The notes under the pieces were generated by a model, which did no database searches, had not been told where the DNA came from, and saw only the letters and a list, made by a program, of their open reading frames with translations. A stretch of 64,000 nucleotides of DNA from Acidiferrum sp963764675 (GTDB lineage: Bacteria; Acidobacteriota; Terriglobia; Acidiferrales; UBA7541). A program made the position numbers and the translations under genes. Numbering within the stretch: position 1 is the first letter of the stretch; each line of letters begins with the position of its first letter. The stretch covers positions 892,087-956,086 of the forward strand of contig CAVXTQ010000011.1 in the NCBI GenBank assembly GCA_963764675.1, given 5' to 3'. Shown one piece after another: positions 54,901 through 63,911 of this stretch.

Positions 54901-55547
54901 TTCTTCTGTAGGAATTGGCTGAGGGTCTGACCCTGGAGCAACTCCATGGTCATGAAAGGAATGCCCGCTGAAACTACTTCGTTGCCACTGGAGATAGGGA
55001 TGGTATCCCCAAAGACGTCGAAGATGCGGCATACGTTGGGATGCGTGACTTTGCGCGCCAGCAGCACCTCTCGCCGGAAGCGAGCCCGGGAGTGCTCATC
55101 CACGGCGATTTGGGGCAATAAAGTCTTCAGAGCAACGTTTTCTTTAAGGACCAGGTCGTCCGCTTCGTAGACCTCTCCCATACCTCCTCGGCCCAGAATG
55201 CGGAGGATGCGGAAGCGCGATTCCAGGATCTTGCCAGTAGGAAATGTCGCGGGCCTTCCTGCGGCTATTGGGACCGCATCAAGCGTCTGCTCATTGGTTC
55301 GGTCGTCCGGAGGGTTAGCAGGGCTCGGCGTCGTCTGAAAGTCAGCAGCGGCCGGATTGTCGTCGTCGGGTTTGCGCAAGGCCGAGCTCGGACGGGTGAT
55401 TCCGCGGAGTATGCCATACCGACCCTGTACATGCCACAGTCCGGCACGCCCGTTAACCGTGTTGGGTTTAAAAAATGGGTTGCTGAGGCTGGTGATCGGA
55501 TGTACCGTTTTCCGAAGCTGATCCCCGCTACGGAGCCCGTCTGACAT
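51939..55547 (-). CDS. PknB-type Ser/Thr kinase with TPR tail
   Basis: 1202 residues if it starts at 55547. The first 100 residues are low complexity, so a later start is possible. The kinase domain is about 112-405: GRGGMGEVYEADD, catalytic VHRDFKSSN, VTDFGLAR and GTPVYMSPEQVEGG. A membrane helix near 430 (FAAVVLVLAAAFSAYRWW) is followed by a TolB-like domain (VVRFQNLSQHAEKDWIGASL) and more than ten TPR repeats. This is a typical transmembrane signalling kinase. It diverges from the TIG protein at 55546; the two start codons nearly touch. Confidence 0.9.
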   Translation of the reverse strand: MSDGLRSGDQLRKTVHPITSLSNPFFKPNTVNGRAGLWHVQGRYGILRGITRPSSALRKPDDDNPAAADFQTTPSPANPPDDRTNEQTLDAVPIAAGRPATFPTGKILESRFRILRILGRGGMGEVYEADDLVLKENVALKTLLPQIAVDEHSRARFRREVLLARKVTHPNVCRIFDVFGDTIPISSGNEVVSAGIPFMTMELLQGQTLSQFLQKKSASDLRSKTGEKRRRLTPDEALPLVAQMVAALDAAHQVGVVHRDFKSSNVFLAERPGVAESRVVVTDFGLARISQSEDADGAAFTGRYEFVGTPVYMSPEQVEGGDITPATDIYALGVVLYEMMTGAWPFMGKTPRETANLRLKSNAAPPRSLVSTLDTKWNAVILRCLEREPADRFQSAGEVLEALTGDTAVLRRRTRTQRERLRKGLQAFAAVVLVLAAAFSAYRWWPHRAPTGNVASAAVVRFQNLSQHAEKDWIGASLGEALTRELAASERLRVVPAADVARMRQELVVPASGEIDAAKLDQIRANLGAYHLLLGDYELSGQPSDEQIRVTVRIVDPDQPSAAETITETGHENDLFELSDRVARSLRSRLNAGEISAAARAELRAALPTSNAASRAYFDGLEKLRQFDPLSASDFLKDAVRDNPDSPLPHLALSQAWDVLGYDQQALAEAKRAQETSQGLSKPEQREIECRVLGLERVNWDDAIGACRGLWVLRKRLDDGLRLANVQFSAEKWNDAVVTLASLRNELQSPEKNDPRIDVTEAQVREALTQFPEMEQAAKAARDKAQKQGAHLFEAQALLWMCVAQQNRDKFAEAREACTTANDIFHTVGDRIGEARARTNLAHVLTKLDDPDGAIRNYEEALKLATSVGSMRDRCDALMNYGAALYDRNDLKGAEQKYQESLKVGEQSENRGCQGRALESLGSIARDKHNFDSAGKQFGQAAKIYAGLNMSADLARLQSNIGDLLWQRGDPNGARALFEDAAKRRRDLGLRDGLAITLGHLGDVRLAQDESDAALAAYKEAQAIETELHQDDDASITEISIAQALIETGDAAQAENLARKLVVRFSTKNDADDEVFARDVLVRALFAQHRDADAVSAANELRQRILPSVDADTRFSARITVAQALATQKSSPRELIDLRTISAEAHQKGFVLQELSADLALAESENLQGITPNANAIESSDIARQNQGIFTHCSQIFVPRLW

Positions 55548-58332
55548 GGTCCAATGCCCCTGCTTCAGGTCGTCTAAGGTCTTATTTTTCGTTTTAGGGC
55601 TCTTGCTGCTTTCGCCCGGGCATGCTTATGCGGGCGGCCGTAAAGACACTCCGAAAGGGAGCTACGGTTCCCTTAACGACATCTTTGTAAGCAATCCGGT
55701 TACTGTTACCCTCAGCGACGGCAGCACCTTCACGCTGACGTCGAGTGTTCGCTGCGACACGCTTGCGCCGGTGGACTGTCTTTCCGCCAACTCCATATTC
55801 CCCTACTTTTATAGCCTGACGATCGGGCCCACTGCGGTTACGCAAAAGATCACCCTGAAGATCACCGCACCGTTTGATACCCATAATTCTCCCACATTGA
55901 GTTGGGGCATCATTGACGGAATTGACGAAGGCGCCACAAGCATCGCAGCCTGCACCACGTCTCCCTGCATCGATGGCGTGCTCGCAGCAACTTCCTCGTA
56001 CCAGAACGGAATCCTTACATTTGTCTTGGATCCGACGACGCTGACTACCGGACAATTCGCTTCCGGCGACAAGATCTTTCTTTACGCCACATCATTCTCG
56101 CCGCCCAAGTGCAGTTTTGATCTGACCGTAGGGCTTTCCTGCAGCCAAAGTACGTCGCTGAACGGCTCGGTAGGTTTGTCGGCGTCGGGTGGAGCGGTGT
56201 CGCCGACCAGCACACCTGTCTTGATCCCGGTACTTCCTGTCCCGCAAAAGATCGTCGCTCCCGCGGAGGCAACTTACTTCAATCCGTCGCCGCAGTTCAC
56301 CGGCAACGTCATAAACGCGCAGGCGACCCGGGGGGCCACGATCACTCCTCTATCCGGATTTATCGCTTCGTTCGTTGATGCGCTCAGCTGCAACTTCTGC
56401 GGCGCCAACCCTGCCAATGTGGTTTACGGGTATATTTACAATCTTCAGATTCCATCCACCGTCAGCATTTCTTCCTTGCCTGGTACGATCACCGTTGGTC
56501 TCAGTGCGCCGTACAACCAGGATGGTTTCGAGTTCATCAGCTTCGGTGTCCTGGGTACCGACGGCAACTCTCCGTCGTCTATCGTGAATAACTGTCCCGC
56601 AGATCCGAATGCGTACAACACTTGCCTGAACGCGATTGTGACGGCCGCCACGGTTCAACCAACATCGCTTACCTTTACGATCAGTACGGCGAACCTCACT
56701 CCAGGCGACAACTTGATGCTGTTTGCCACGTCCAACAACAAGCCAAACAGTTGCAACACCACAACCCTCGTTTGCGTTTCGAGTACTCCGATTCTTCCTC
56801 AAGGGGATGCCATAACCTCACTTTCCTTCGCGATGGGAAGTCCGACTACTGTTACAGGTCCCAGTGACCCCCTACCCGTGCCGTCGATAAGCTCGCTTGC
56901 GCCAAACAGCATTTTGCAAGGGTCTAGTGCTTTCACGCTGACGGTTAACGGTGCGCCGATCTCACCTGCAACGGATGCCTTCGTTGCGGGAGCACAAGTT
57001 CAGTGGAATGGCTCAGCCCGTACGACCACCTTTGTATCGCCGATTCAGCTTACCGCGCAAATCCCGAATACCGATTTAGTGAACGCTGGCAAAGTGCCGG
57101 TTACGGTCCTGAATCCGTCGAACCCGTCGACGACAGTGACTCCGAATGGCGGAGTTTCATCACCGGTGAACTTCACGGTTGTGGGTCCCAACCCGGTGCC
57201 CACCTTGACTTCACTCAATCCATCTTCTGCGGCCGCGGGCGGGCCGGGGTTCACGTTGACTGTGACTGGCACGGGGTTCGTGACCACTTCTCAGGTTAAG
57301 TTCAATGGCAAGGCGGAAACGACGTCATTCGTCAGCTCCACCCAAGTTACGGCTTCGATCTCCGCTGCGGATATCGCCACGGCCGCGACGGTCAATGTGA
57401 CGGTAACAAGTCCGGCGCCGGGCGGTGGCACCTCGGGGGTGCTGACATTTAGCATTACGGGCGCACCTCCGACAGTGGTCTCGCTGACACCGAATTCGGG
57501 TACGGGTGGGACCCGAACGTTCTCGATGGTTTACTCAGACCCGAACGGGGTATCCGATCTGAAGCAGATGCATGTTTTGTTCAACACGTCAGCGAATTTG
57601 GTGCGGCTTGCTTTGTGATTTACAGTCCCGGACCCAACCAACTGTTCCTTTACAATGATGCTGGGACGGGTTTGTCTGCCGCCGTCACACCGGGCTCCTC
57701 GGCGCAAGTTCGAATAGCCAATGCACCCTCAAGCGGACAGGTTCTTCTTTCAGCAAATCGGGTAACAATCTCACGTTGAGTGTAGCGCTGACCTTCACCG
57801 CGAAGTTCACGGGGCAGAAGAAAGTATATCATACGCCTGGGGCAACAACAATCTGAACAGCGGCTGGGTGCAAAAGGGCACTTGGACGGTACCCGCGCCG
57901 CCGACGATCGTGTCGCTGACACCGAATTCGGGTACCGGAGTTACCAAGACGTTCACAATGGTTTACGCAGATCCGAGCGGGGTATCCGATCTGAAGCAGG
58001 TGCGTGTTTTGTTCAACACGTCAGCGACATTTAGTGCGGCCTGCTTTGTGATTTACAGTCCCGGATCCAACCAACTGTTCCTTTACAATGACGCTGGGAC
58101 GGGTTTGTCTGCCGCCGTCACACCGGGCTCCTCGGCGCAAGTGTCGAATAGCCAATGCACCCTCAAGGGGACAGGTTCCTCTTTCAGCAAATCCGGTAAC
58201 AATCTCACGTTGAATGTAGTGCTGACTTTTTTCACCGGGAAGTTCTCGGGGCAGAAGAAAGTCTACCTATACGCCTGGGGCAACAACAATCTGAACAGCG
58301 GCTGGCTGCAAAAGGGCACTTGGACCCCATAG
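55546..58332 (+). CDS. Secreted TIG/IPT-repeat protein with tandem C-terminal unit, frame-broken
   Basis: A signal peptide ends at GHAYAGG. A Thr/Ser-rich body contains two TIG-like domains (PSISSLAPNSILQGSSAFTL; PTLTSLNPSSAAAGGPGFTL). The open frame stops at 57616, after RTFSMVYSDPNGVSDLKQMH. The same C-terminal unit follows intact, ending at TAG 58330. The first unit has three single-base deletions relative to the second. A restored gene would be about 920 residues with two C-terminal units. It is probably a surface-exposed protein. Confidence 0.75.
57469..58329 (+). repeat. Tandem duplication, 432-bp period
   Basis: Units at 57469-57900 and 57901-58329 share TCGCTGACACCGAATTCGGG and most of the remaining sequence. 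Copy 1 lacks bases near 57597, 57708 and 57830 present in copy 2, and differs at scattered positions. Confidence 0.85.
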
Positions 58333-58810
58333 GGGCGATAGCGCGGAGATGCCGGCGCCTTAGCTCTAGCGACATGCCTCAATTCGAACCATCCTGGCGT
58401 CCCGATGGCAAATCTCTGGCTTCATCCAACTCAACCACAGCATCGGCCACACGGAAGTTATCCGAAAACGGGGTAGGAAATGAATGTGGGGGACTGCTTG
58501 GGGGTTCGTGGACTTTTTCCAACCCACGACCCAACCCACAAGAACCCACGTCTTATATGACTTCCGCGCAGTTTGGCAGTCCCCGCGGTCTTGTGAGTGT
58601 TTTACGGAGCGAGGTCTCTGACGACGTGCTCCACGCCGACGGCAGAGAGCACAGGGGTTCGGTCACGTTTTTGGCCAAGGAGCTCGGCGCGACCGGGTAT
58701 GGAGAAGGTTTCGGAATTCTTCGCGACCGCACCGCGCTCGTAGACCGCCCAGAAGATGTCGTCGCCCGGATAGGGCAACACGAACGACCGTGGCAAGCGA
58801 TCCGTGAGGC
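58333..58810. other. Mixed fragments
   Basis: MPQFEPSWRPDGKSLASSNS at 58375 reads like a WD40/TolB beta-propeller scrap. A minus-strand stretch, PGDDIFWAVYERGAVAKNSE (58700-58760), also looks protein-like. Neither can be extended to a gene. Confidence 0.4.
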
Positions 58811-59235
58811 TTGCGGCGACACGCCACGCTTTCGATCGAGGTGCCAAGAACTCGGGTCCGCGTGCATGGACTGCAGACGCATATACGCGTTTACACCGAT
58901 CAGGGACTCTACGGGCAAGGCGAATCAACCGATGCCGCCGTCGGGACAGTATCCCTGGTGAGCGAGTTCCGGCGAATTTTGGTTGGACAGGATCCGCTGA
59001 ACGTTGACGCCCTGTGGGAGAGAATCCGTGTTTCAGGAATCTTCGCCGGTGCACAGGGCGGGCAATATGTCACCGCGTTAACGGGCGTCGAAATCGCTCT
59101 GTGGGATTTGGCCCGGAAAGGCACTGGGCCTGCCTGTTTATCAACTCTTGGGCGGGAAATTTCGCGACCAGGTGCGAATCTATTGCGACTCCGACATGCA
59201 CGATCCACTGGGTCCGGAGTCTGCAACAGATTCAG
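58811..59235 (+). pseudogene. Enolase-superfamily (MR/MLE) N-terminal fragment
   Basis: HIRVYTDQGLYGQGESTDAA, LWERIRVSGIFAGAQGGQYV and GVEIALWDLA match the capping domain of mandelate racemase/muconate lactonizing enzymes. Near 59130 the frame changes to LPVYQLLGGKFRDQVRIYCD, then the similarity ends. The barrel with all metal ligands is missing. Downstream sequence belongs to a different small family. Confidence 0.75.
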
Positions 59236-59239
59236 GCCC

Positions 59240-59402
59240 GAATCCAGGTGACTTTCCTCTCGGTTCGATGGAGTCGCGAGCTGCAGCAAGGGCGCTGGCA
59301 GACCGCCGAAAGACATCGGAAGAGGAGGTGCGCCTAGTTTTTTATACCTATGACAGCCCGGAACCCTATCGAGAGATCGTCATCCCTCTGAAGCCGCAAT
59401 GA
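59240..59402 (+). CDS. Small GDFPLGSxESRAAAR-motif protein (possibly fused to fragment)
   Basis: The frame continues out of the enolase fragment; PNPGDFPLGSMESRAAARAL, then DRRKTSEEEVRLVFYTYD and a short tail. The motif GDFP(L/I)GSxESRA(A/G)AR is repeated in the next open frame. No separate start codon is visible, so the N-terminus may be lost. Confidence 0.45.
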
Positions 59403-59587
59403 GAGAGCTGAATCAAGCGAAGCCGGGAGACTTTCCGATTGGCTCGCCGGAATCAAGGGCAGGCGCTCGAAGGCTACTGGAAAGTCAGCGAGACAGGCGA
59501 CAGCGAATCGAGATTCCGTTGTGCATGCCTCGCCCATGGCGCTCTTCGCGCATGGTTCAAGTTTGCAAATCTCCGCATAGTGAGTGA
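59399..59587 (+). CDS. Second GDFPIGSPESRAGAR-motif small protein
   Basis: 62 residues; ATG 59399 overlaps the previous stop (ATGA). KPGDFPIGSPESRAGARRLL is a clear paralogue of the preceding segment. The C-terminal part may be out of frame beyond about residue 35. Function unknown. Confidence 0.45.
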   Translation: MRELNQAKPGDFPIGSPESRAGARRLLESQRDRRQRIEIPLCMPRPWRSSRMVQVCKSPHSE

Positions 59588-59823
59588 TGGCGGACACGGG
59601 ACGAGTTCAATACGCCGCGATGTATTTCAGTTGGTCGTGTCTCTTCTCAGCGACCGAAACGGCCGCCCAGCGGTTTTGCGCCTGAAGTCCGCATTTTGCT
59701 TATGTCGAGGCAGGAAGGTGACGAAAATATTTGCACTTCGGGTGAGTCGATAGCGAGTCCGTAATCAGCGCTTAGTTCAAATAAGGTCCTGGAAGGTCGC
59801 GCGATGCGACGGATCGGGTGCCA

Positions 59824-61173
59824 CTAAGCCGTTGCTGCCGCAGAGAGGCCTGTTTTCATCGTGCGCGTGGTTCTCGCGTATGCTGCTATCTCAGCGCTCT
59901 TCTTCAGCGTTCGCCAATAAACGTCCTCCATAAGAATATGGGCGAATTCACCGTTGCGTCCCGTAGTGTACAAGCCGTTTACGCCTGTCGTCTTTCCAAG
60001 CTGAAGGCGCTGATCTTCGTACCGCAGCAAATACACGGGATACGCAATCGCCGTTTTGAGCGCCCGGCAGCCGCCCAGGTATTTCTCGCGAATTTGCGGA
60101 ACGATTCCATCCAGACCATCGAGACAAACCTCTGCGAGGTGTTCGTCCGACATTGTCCAGTATTCATCGCCGATGTTACAGCCAATGTCGAACGTGATCA
60201 GGGTTTTGCCTTCGGGTGCGAGCCAAGGCATTGAGATCGGGGCTTCGGTGAGCCGGAAGAACGCCTTCGTGCGATCCGGAACCCACACCATGGCGTCCGG
60301 CAGTAACCCCCGGCCTTTAAATCGGAGATTGACGAAGATCATCGGCCGATACCGGAATTCTGCGAGATGATCAAGCGCGTTGGTCCCGCTCACTAGTTTT
60401 GGAAGTATGTGCACTGGTGCTGTACTAACAACGGCTGACACCGGGATTTCACGGCCCTTCACCCTCACAGCGACGGCGGCATTTCCATCAATCAATATTT
60501 TCTCGACCGGCGTCTCCAACTGGACCACATTGCCGAGTTCTTTAACCATTGGTTCGAGCAGCCTTGCAACTCCTCCTTCCGGATAAACATGGAAGAGGCC
60601 CGGCCCCTCGGGCATTTCACGGGAGTAACCGTTGCAGACAGCCCTATGTGTAATGCGGGCCGCAGCGCGAAGGTACAAGGAGTGCAAAATGCCTGGTCCG
60701 AGCTTATTTCCTACGGCCGGAGAGAGACTATCTGCCGACGCACCGGACCATGCTTCACTGATCGGAATCGCGACCTCCTCAGCAAGTCTGTTGCCATACG
60801 TATGTCTGAACCAGTCGGCCGCTGAACGGATCTCGGTATTTTTCGTTCTGGCGGCCAGAGCGCTGAACGCGAATCGGGGGGATGCCATCAGCCCGAACGG
60901 ATAGGAATACATCTTTCCACGATTCAAAACGGTTTCGCCATAATAACGCACGGGCCTGCAACACGCCCCTGCGCCTAACGCCGCCGCCAGCCGGTTGCTC
61001 ACAAAGTGAGCGCCGAAATCGTATGAAAAGCCTTTTTCATCCGTGAAAGACGAAGCCATTCCCGCAACGGATTTGCCGGCTTCAAAGACTGTCACCGGGA
61101 TAGCGAGTCGGCAAAGTTCGGCGGCCGCTGTTAGGCCTGAAATACCCGCGCCAACTATGGCTACTGGGTGCAT
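59824..61173 (-). CDS. FAD-dependent amine oxidase/protoporphyrinogen oxidase-like protein
   Basis: 449 residues. The N-terminal dinucleotide motif VAIVGAGISGLTAAAEL is followed by VFEAGKSVAGMASSF and SYDFGAHFV. LFHVYPEGGVARLLEPMVKE and the C-terminal GLYTTGRNGEFAHILMEDVY complete the NAD(P)-binding-8 amine-oxidase pattern. Related proteins act in glycan or carotenoid/haem pathways, often beside methyltransferases and glycosyltransferases. It starts 8 bp after the methyltransferase stop and is co-transcribed with it. Confidence 0.85.
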   Translation of the reverse strand: MHPVAIVGAGISGLTAAAELCRLAIPVTVFEAGKSVAGMASSFTDEKGFSYDFGAHFVSNRLAAALGAGACCRPVRYYGETVLNRGKMYSYPFGLMASPRFAFSALAARTKNTEIRSAADWFRHTYGNRLAEEVAIPISEAWSGASADSLSPAVGNKLGPGILHSLYLRAAARITHRAVCNGYSREMPEGPGLFHVYPEGGVARLLEPMVKELGNVVQLETPVEKILIDGNAAVAVRVKGREIPVSAVVSTAPVHILPKLVSGTNALDHLAEFRYRPMIFVNLRFKGRGLLPDAMVWVPDRTKAFFRLTEAPISMPWLAPEGKTLITFDIGCNIGDEYWTMSDEHLAEVCLDGLDGIVPQIREKYLGGCRALKTAIAYPVYLLRYEDQRLQLGKTTGVNGLYTTGRNGEFAHILMEDVYWRTLKKSAEIAAYARTTRTMKTGLSAAATA

Positions 61174-61180
61174 AAAACCT

Positions 61181-62228
61181 TCACTGTTCTCGCCGCTTCG
61201 CGACAGCTCCGCTCATCGGGTACAGCGAATAAGCGTCCTCCTTGCCACGCTGCTTGATTTCATAAGGCTTTCTCAGATCCGCGCGCAAGAGAGCACCCCG
61301 GCCCGCAATTCGAAACAGATTATCGACGATCGTGAACGCACCTAAAGATGGCGAGCTCTCGAGACTGAACTGCCTGATCAGCCAGTCAGGACCGCGCAAA
61401 TCCACCAGCATATTGCGGATTGAATAGACCCAGTTCACAGGGCTGACGAGTGTATCCAGCGAATGAACATCGAGTCCGCAGTTCTCCGCCATAAGCCTCA
61501 GGTTTCCACTATTAAATAAATGCCAGTGTCGCGGGAAGTGGTAACCACCCCAGTGCCGACCTTTGAAAAGCCAAAAATCGAGAGTTGCCGTGTTGTCAGT
61601 GACAATCACCACTCGCCCACCGGGCTTCAGTAAGCGACGCACGGATGCGAGGAGTGCGGGTGGATCGCTGACGTGTTCAATCGTCGCAATCAGGAACACC
61701 AGATCGTACGAAGATTCGGGGAACGGCACCTCATCCAGCAGTCCGTGATGAATGCTGATTCGGTTGCGCGCCGCAGCTTCCACGGCGCGTGCACTTGCAT
61801 CCACGCCTTCGAGACGCCACCCGGGCTGACCGAAATCGCGCAGCAACCCCAGATGAAATGCGTCTCCCAGCCTACATCCAGAATGCGCGCATTCTCTGGC
61901 AAGCCCACGCAGGCCCGTAGCAGACGCCGCGCTTCAAGCCGTCGGCGGACCCTGTAGACGAACCCGAAATGATCCGGCGTAAAGTCGTACGCGTGGTATG
62001 TGGATGGGTAGATGCGGTCGAGTTCAGAAACGTGCGGGCGCAAGCTAAGGTACACAAGCTTGCACGCTGAACATTGCACAGCCAGGAACAGGTCGGGAGT
62101 AGTGCGATATTCGAAATCCTCGCCGGTCGCAATTGGAATTGACGGCGCCGATGGGCACAAACAGCATCGGGAGGAAACAGTGTAAGCGCTTCAGCCGCAG
62201 CCGACATGTCGTAATAGTTGCCGATCAC
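61181..62228 (-). pseudogene. SAM-dependent methyltransferase with two frameshifts
   Basis: The first frame gives MIGNYYDMSAAAEALTLFPP; near 62155 it changes to a zinc-ribbon-like head (CPSAPSIPIATGEDFEYRTT, ACKLVYL) and continues to ARILDVG. A missing base near 61870 breaks the SAM motif; the restored reading is ILDVGCGDAFHLGLLRDFG. The remainder is intact, with EVPFPESSYDLVFLIATIEH and LKPGGRVVIVTDN. It resembles O-antigen/glycan-type methyltransferases. The residues on each side of the breaks are well conserved. Confidence 0.8.
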
Positions 62229-62274
62229 TTGATCGAAGTCAACGAATCAAGCGTCTTATTTACTCTCTTCCGCG

Positions 62275-62424
62275 TCAACGCCTGGTATTAAATCTGCCAT
62301 GCGAAAGATGCGAATTCCAATCTTTAACGGAGAAGTTGATGAATGTCACGACTTCCTGAGCGAGCATCTCTTCACTTGAGGGATCGTTGTTGTATCGAAA
62401 GACGATTTGTTTTCCAGGTTTCAC
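62275..62424 (-). CDS. Small protein, paralogue of the 33164 gene
   Basis: 49 residues from GTG 62424, with GGAGA upstream. VKPGKQIVFRYNNDPSSEEM matches MRIAKQIVFRYNGDPSTEE of the gene at 33164-33382; the C-terminal half is shorter and different. Function unknown. Confidence 0.5.
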   Translation of the reverse strand: MKPGKQIVFRYNNDPSSEEMLAQEVVTFINFSVKDWNSHLSHGRFNTRR

Positions 62425-62469
62425 CGACTGCTCTCCGAATCGGGATTGTCTCAGGCTCTTAGCATGGTT

Positions 62470-62907
62470 TCACGCTAACCGTAAACGCCGTAGGCTCGCA
62501 CGAGCCTGATCGTTCCGTTTGTCAGGATTAAGAATCAATTCGAGAACGGCCACTTCCGCAAGTTCGACGGCATAGTCCTCAGTCTCGCGTATCGAGTCAG
62601 GATTGCTGAAGTTCCACTGCTGACGAACGATCTCGCGAAAAGAATGGCCTGTGCCCGGCGACCATCGGAGTACGAATTCGAGAGTGCGTGTGTTTTCGCC
62701 ATCCTCAAAGTCTAGCCAAATGCGGCAGAGCCTTTGAGGCTTGTCGAAGACTATCCGAACTATCTGAGTTCCCGGACTGGCCGCACGCCAACCTTGGCCA
62801 GCTTCTCCGACCAGCGCAGATTCAATTGGATAGCCCTGTTCTTCCGAAGTACTCAACCGAGGCGATACGATCCAGGTCGAGCCAAGCTTGCTCAGAAAGG
62901 TGGGCAC
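62470..62907 (-). CDS. Conserved hypothetical beta-sandwich protein
   Basis: 145 residues. IVRIVFDKPQRLCRIWLDFE, RTLEFVLRWS and REIVRQQWNFS resemble discoidin/F5-8-type beta-sandwich proteins seen in soil bacteria. The C-terminus is ELILNPDKRNDQARASLRRL. No export signal. A ligand-binding role is possible but not shown. Confidence 0.6.
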   Translation of the reverse strand: MPTFLSKLGSTWIVSPRLSTSEEQGYPIESALVGEAGQGWRAASPGTQIVRIVFDKPQRLCRIWLDFEDGENTRTLEFVLRWSPGTGHSFREIVRQQWNFSNPDSIRETEDYAVELAEVAVLELILNPDKRNDQARASLRRLRLA

Positions 62908-62930
62908 TTTCGCTCAAGAGAAACTGGTGC

Positions 62931-63140
62931 TTACGCATCCGAAATCTTCCCCGTCCGCTGTTTTAGTCGTCGAGGCAACGTAGTCTCCGTCACCTCGTCA
63001 CTCTCGTGGCTGTCTGGACCGTCAACGTCTATGCGATCAGCGAAACCGAGGCTCAGTTCCAACGCATTCTCTAGTTCAGAGTCATTGGCGTGATCCGCCA
63101 GGTCGTTCAACGCCATCGCTAGGGCTTGTAGTCGGCTCAT
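62931..63140 (-). CDS. Small hypothetical protein
   Basis: 69 residues, helical N-terminus (MSRLQALAMALNDLADHAND) and acidic middle. It precedes the beta-sandwich gene in the same direction by 23 bp. Family unknown. Confidence 0.45.
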   Translation of the reverse strand: MSRLQALAMALNDLADHANDSELENALELSLGFADRIDVDGPDSHESDEVTETTLPRRLKQRTGKISDA

Positions 63141-63884
63141 AAAGACCCCGGTTTGGACCTAGAGGTTGGATGCATTCAAGCTCAAGACCGAACGCAAAAG
63201 AAAGTGACGCGGTCGAGCTTAATTTCGTACACCCATCGCGGACCATCGGGTACCTTCGAAATGGGAAGGCATTCCAGTGTTTCCACGAATCCAGAAGCGA
63301 CACACACGGGACTTCGCTCGAACGTTATTGCTCGTCACATGAACCGTTGGAGAGCAGGGAAGTAGACCAATCCACTGTTGCTAAGCGTGCCTGGCACGCG
63401 GCGTATGTCGTACTCCGAAGAAACGACGATCACAGTGGTGGCAGCGGTAAGGCTCGATAGAAAAGCAATCGACTCGCGATATGTTCGACCATACCCCTCT
63501 TCGTTGACCTGCTAATTAGAGAGCTTTGGCAATCAGGACATGTCCGCGACGTCTTGGATGTTCGGGACCGCATTGGCTCTGCTGGGGCGTTCGTAGAAAG
63601 TAGCGTGGGGCTGCCTTGGAGAAGGGGGAAGTAGGGTACGCAAGGGGCAGCCCCATGCCTCCGGCGGCTGCACGGTATCCGCTCTGCCATTGAGCATCAA
63701 TACGGAATTTACCTTAGCACTCCTTAGACAGGACTATGGAGCGCGTTTCACAGAAAATAGCAGGACCCGAGGAGTCAGCGAAACTGCCTACAGCCCCTGC
63801 CTAGGTTAAATAGCAGGAGCCGCCCACAAGATAGCCCTCTCCGCGACAGCCCCCGCTATTTTCCTGTGGCCCGCTTAAATGTGA
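63141..63884. other. Gene-free right end
   Basis: No supported gene. It contains a strong hairpin at 63607-63654, a tRNA D-arm-like scrap on the minus strand at about 63683-63698 (GCTCAATGGCAGAGC) and copies of AAATAGCAGGA at about 63759 and 63810, with an inverted relative near 63858. Confidence 0.4.
63607..63654. terminator. Strong hairpin, possible terminator
   Basis: GGGGCTGCC (63607-63615) pairs perfectly with GGCAGCCCC (63646-63654), and the stem is extended by CTTG/CAAG-type pairs. No T-run follows on either strand, so termination is uncertain. Confidence 0.35.
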
Positions 63885-63911
63885 GTTCGATTCCCCATCG
63901 TCCGCTCCATA
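63885..63911 (+). repeat. tRNA-Gly 3'-end remnant, possible att site
   Basis: TTCGATTCCCCATCGTCCGC followed by TCCA reads as T-loop, acceptor 3' strand (CGTCCGC), discriminator T and CCA of a tRNA-Gly. No GCGGACG 5' strand is found upstream, so this is not a complete gene. Confidence 0.5.

Noticed and set aside
63430..63690. 86-codon minus-strand frame at the right end
   Set aside because: Crosses a strong hairpin and a tRNA-like scrap, and lacks coding features.
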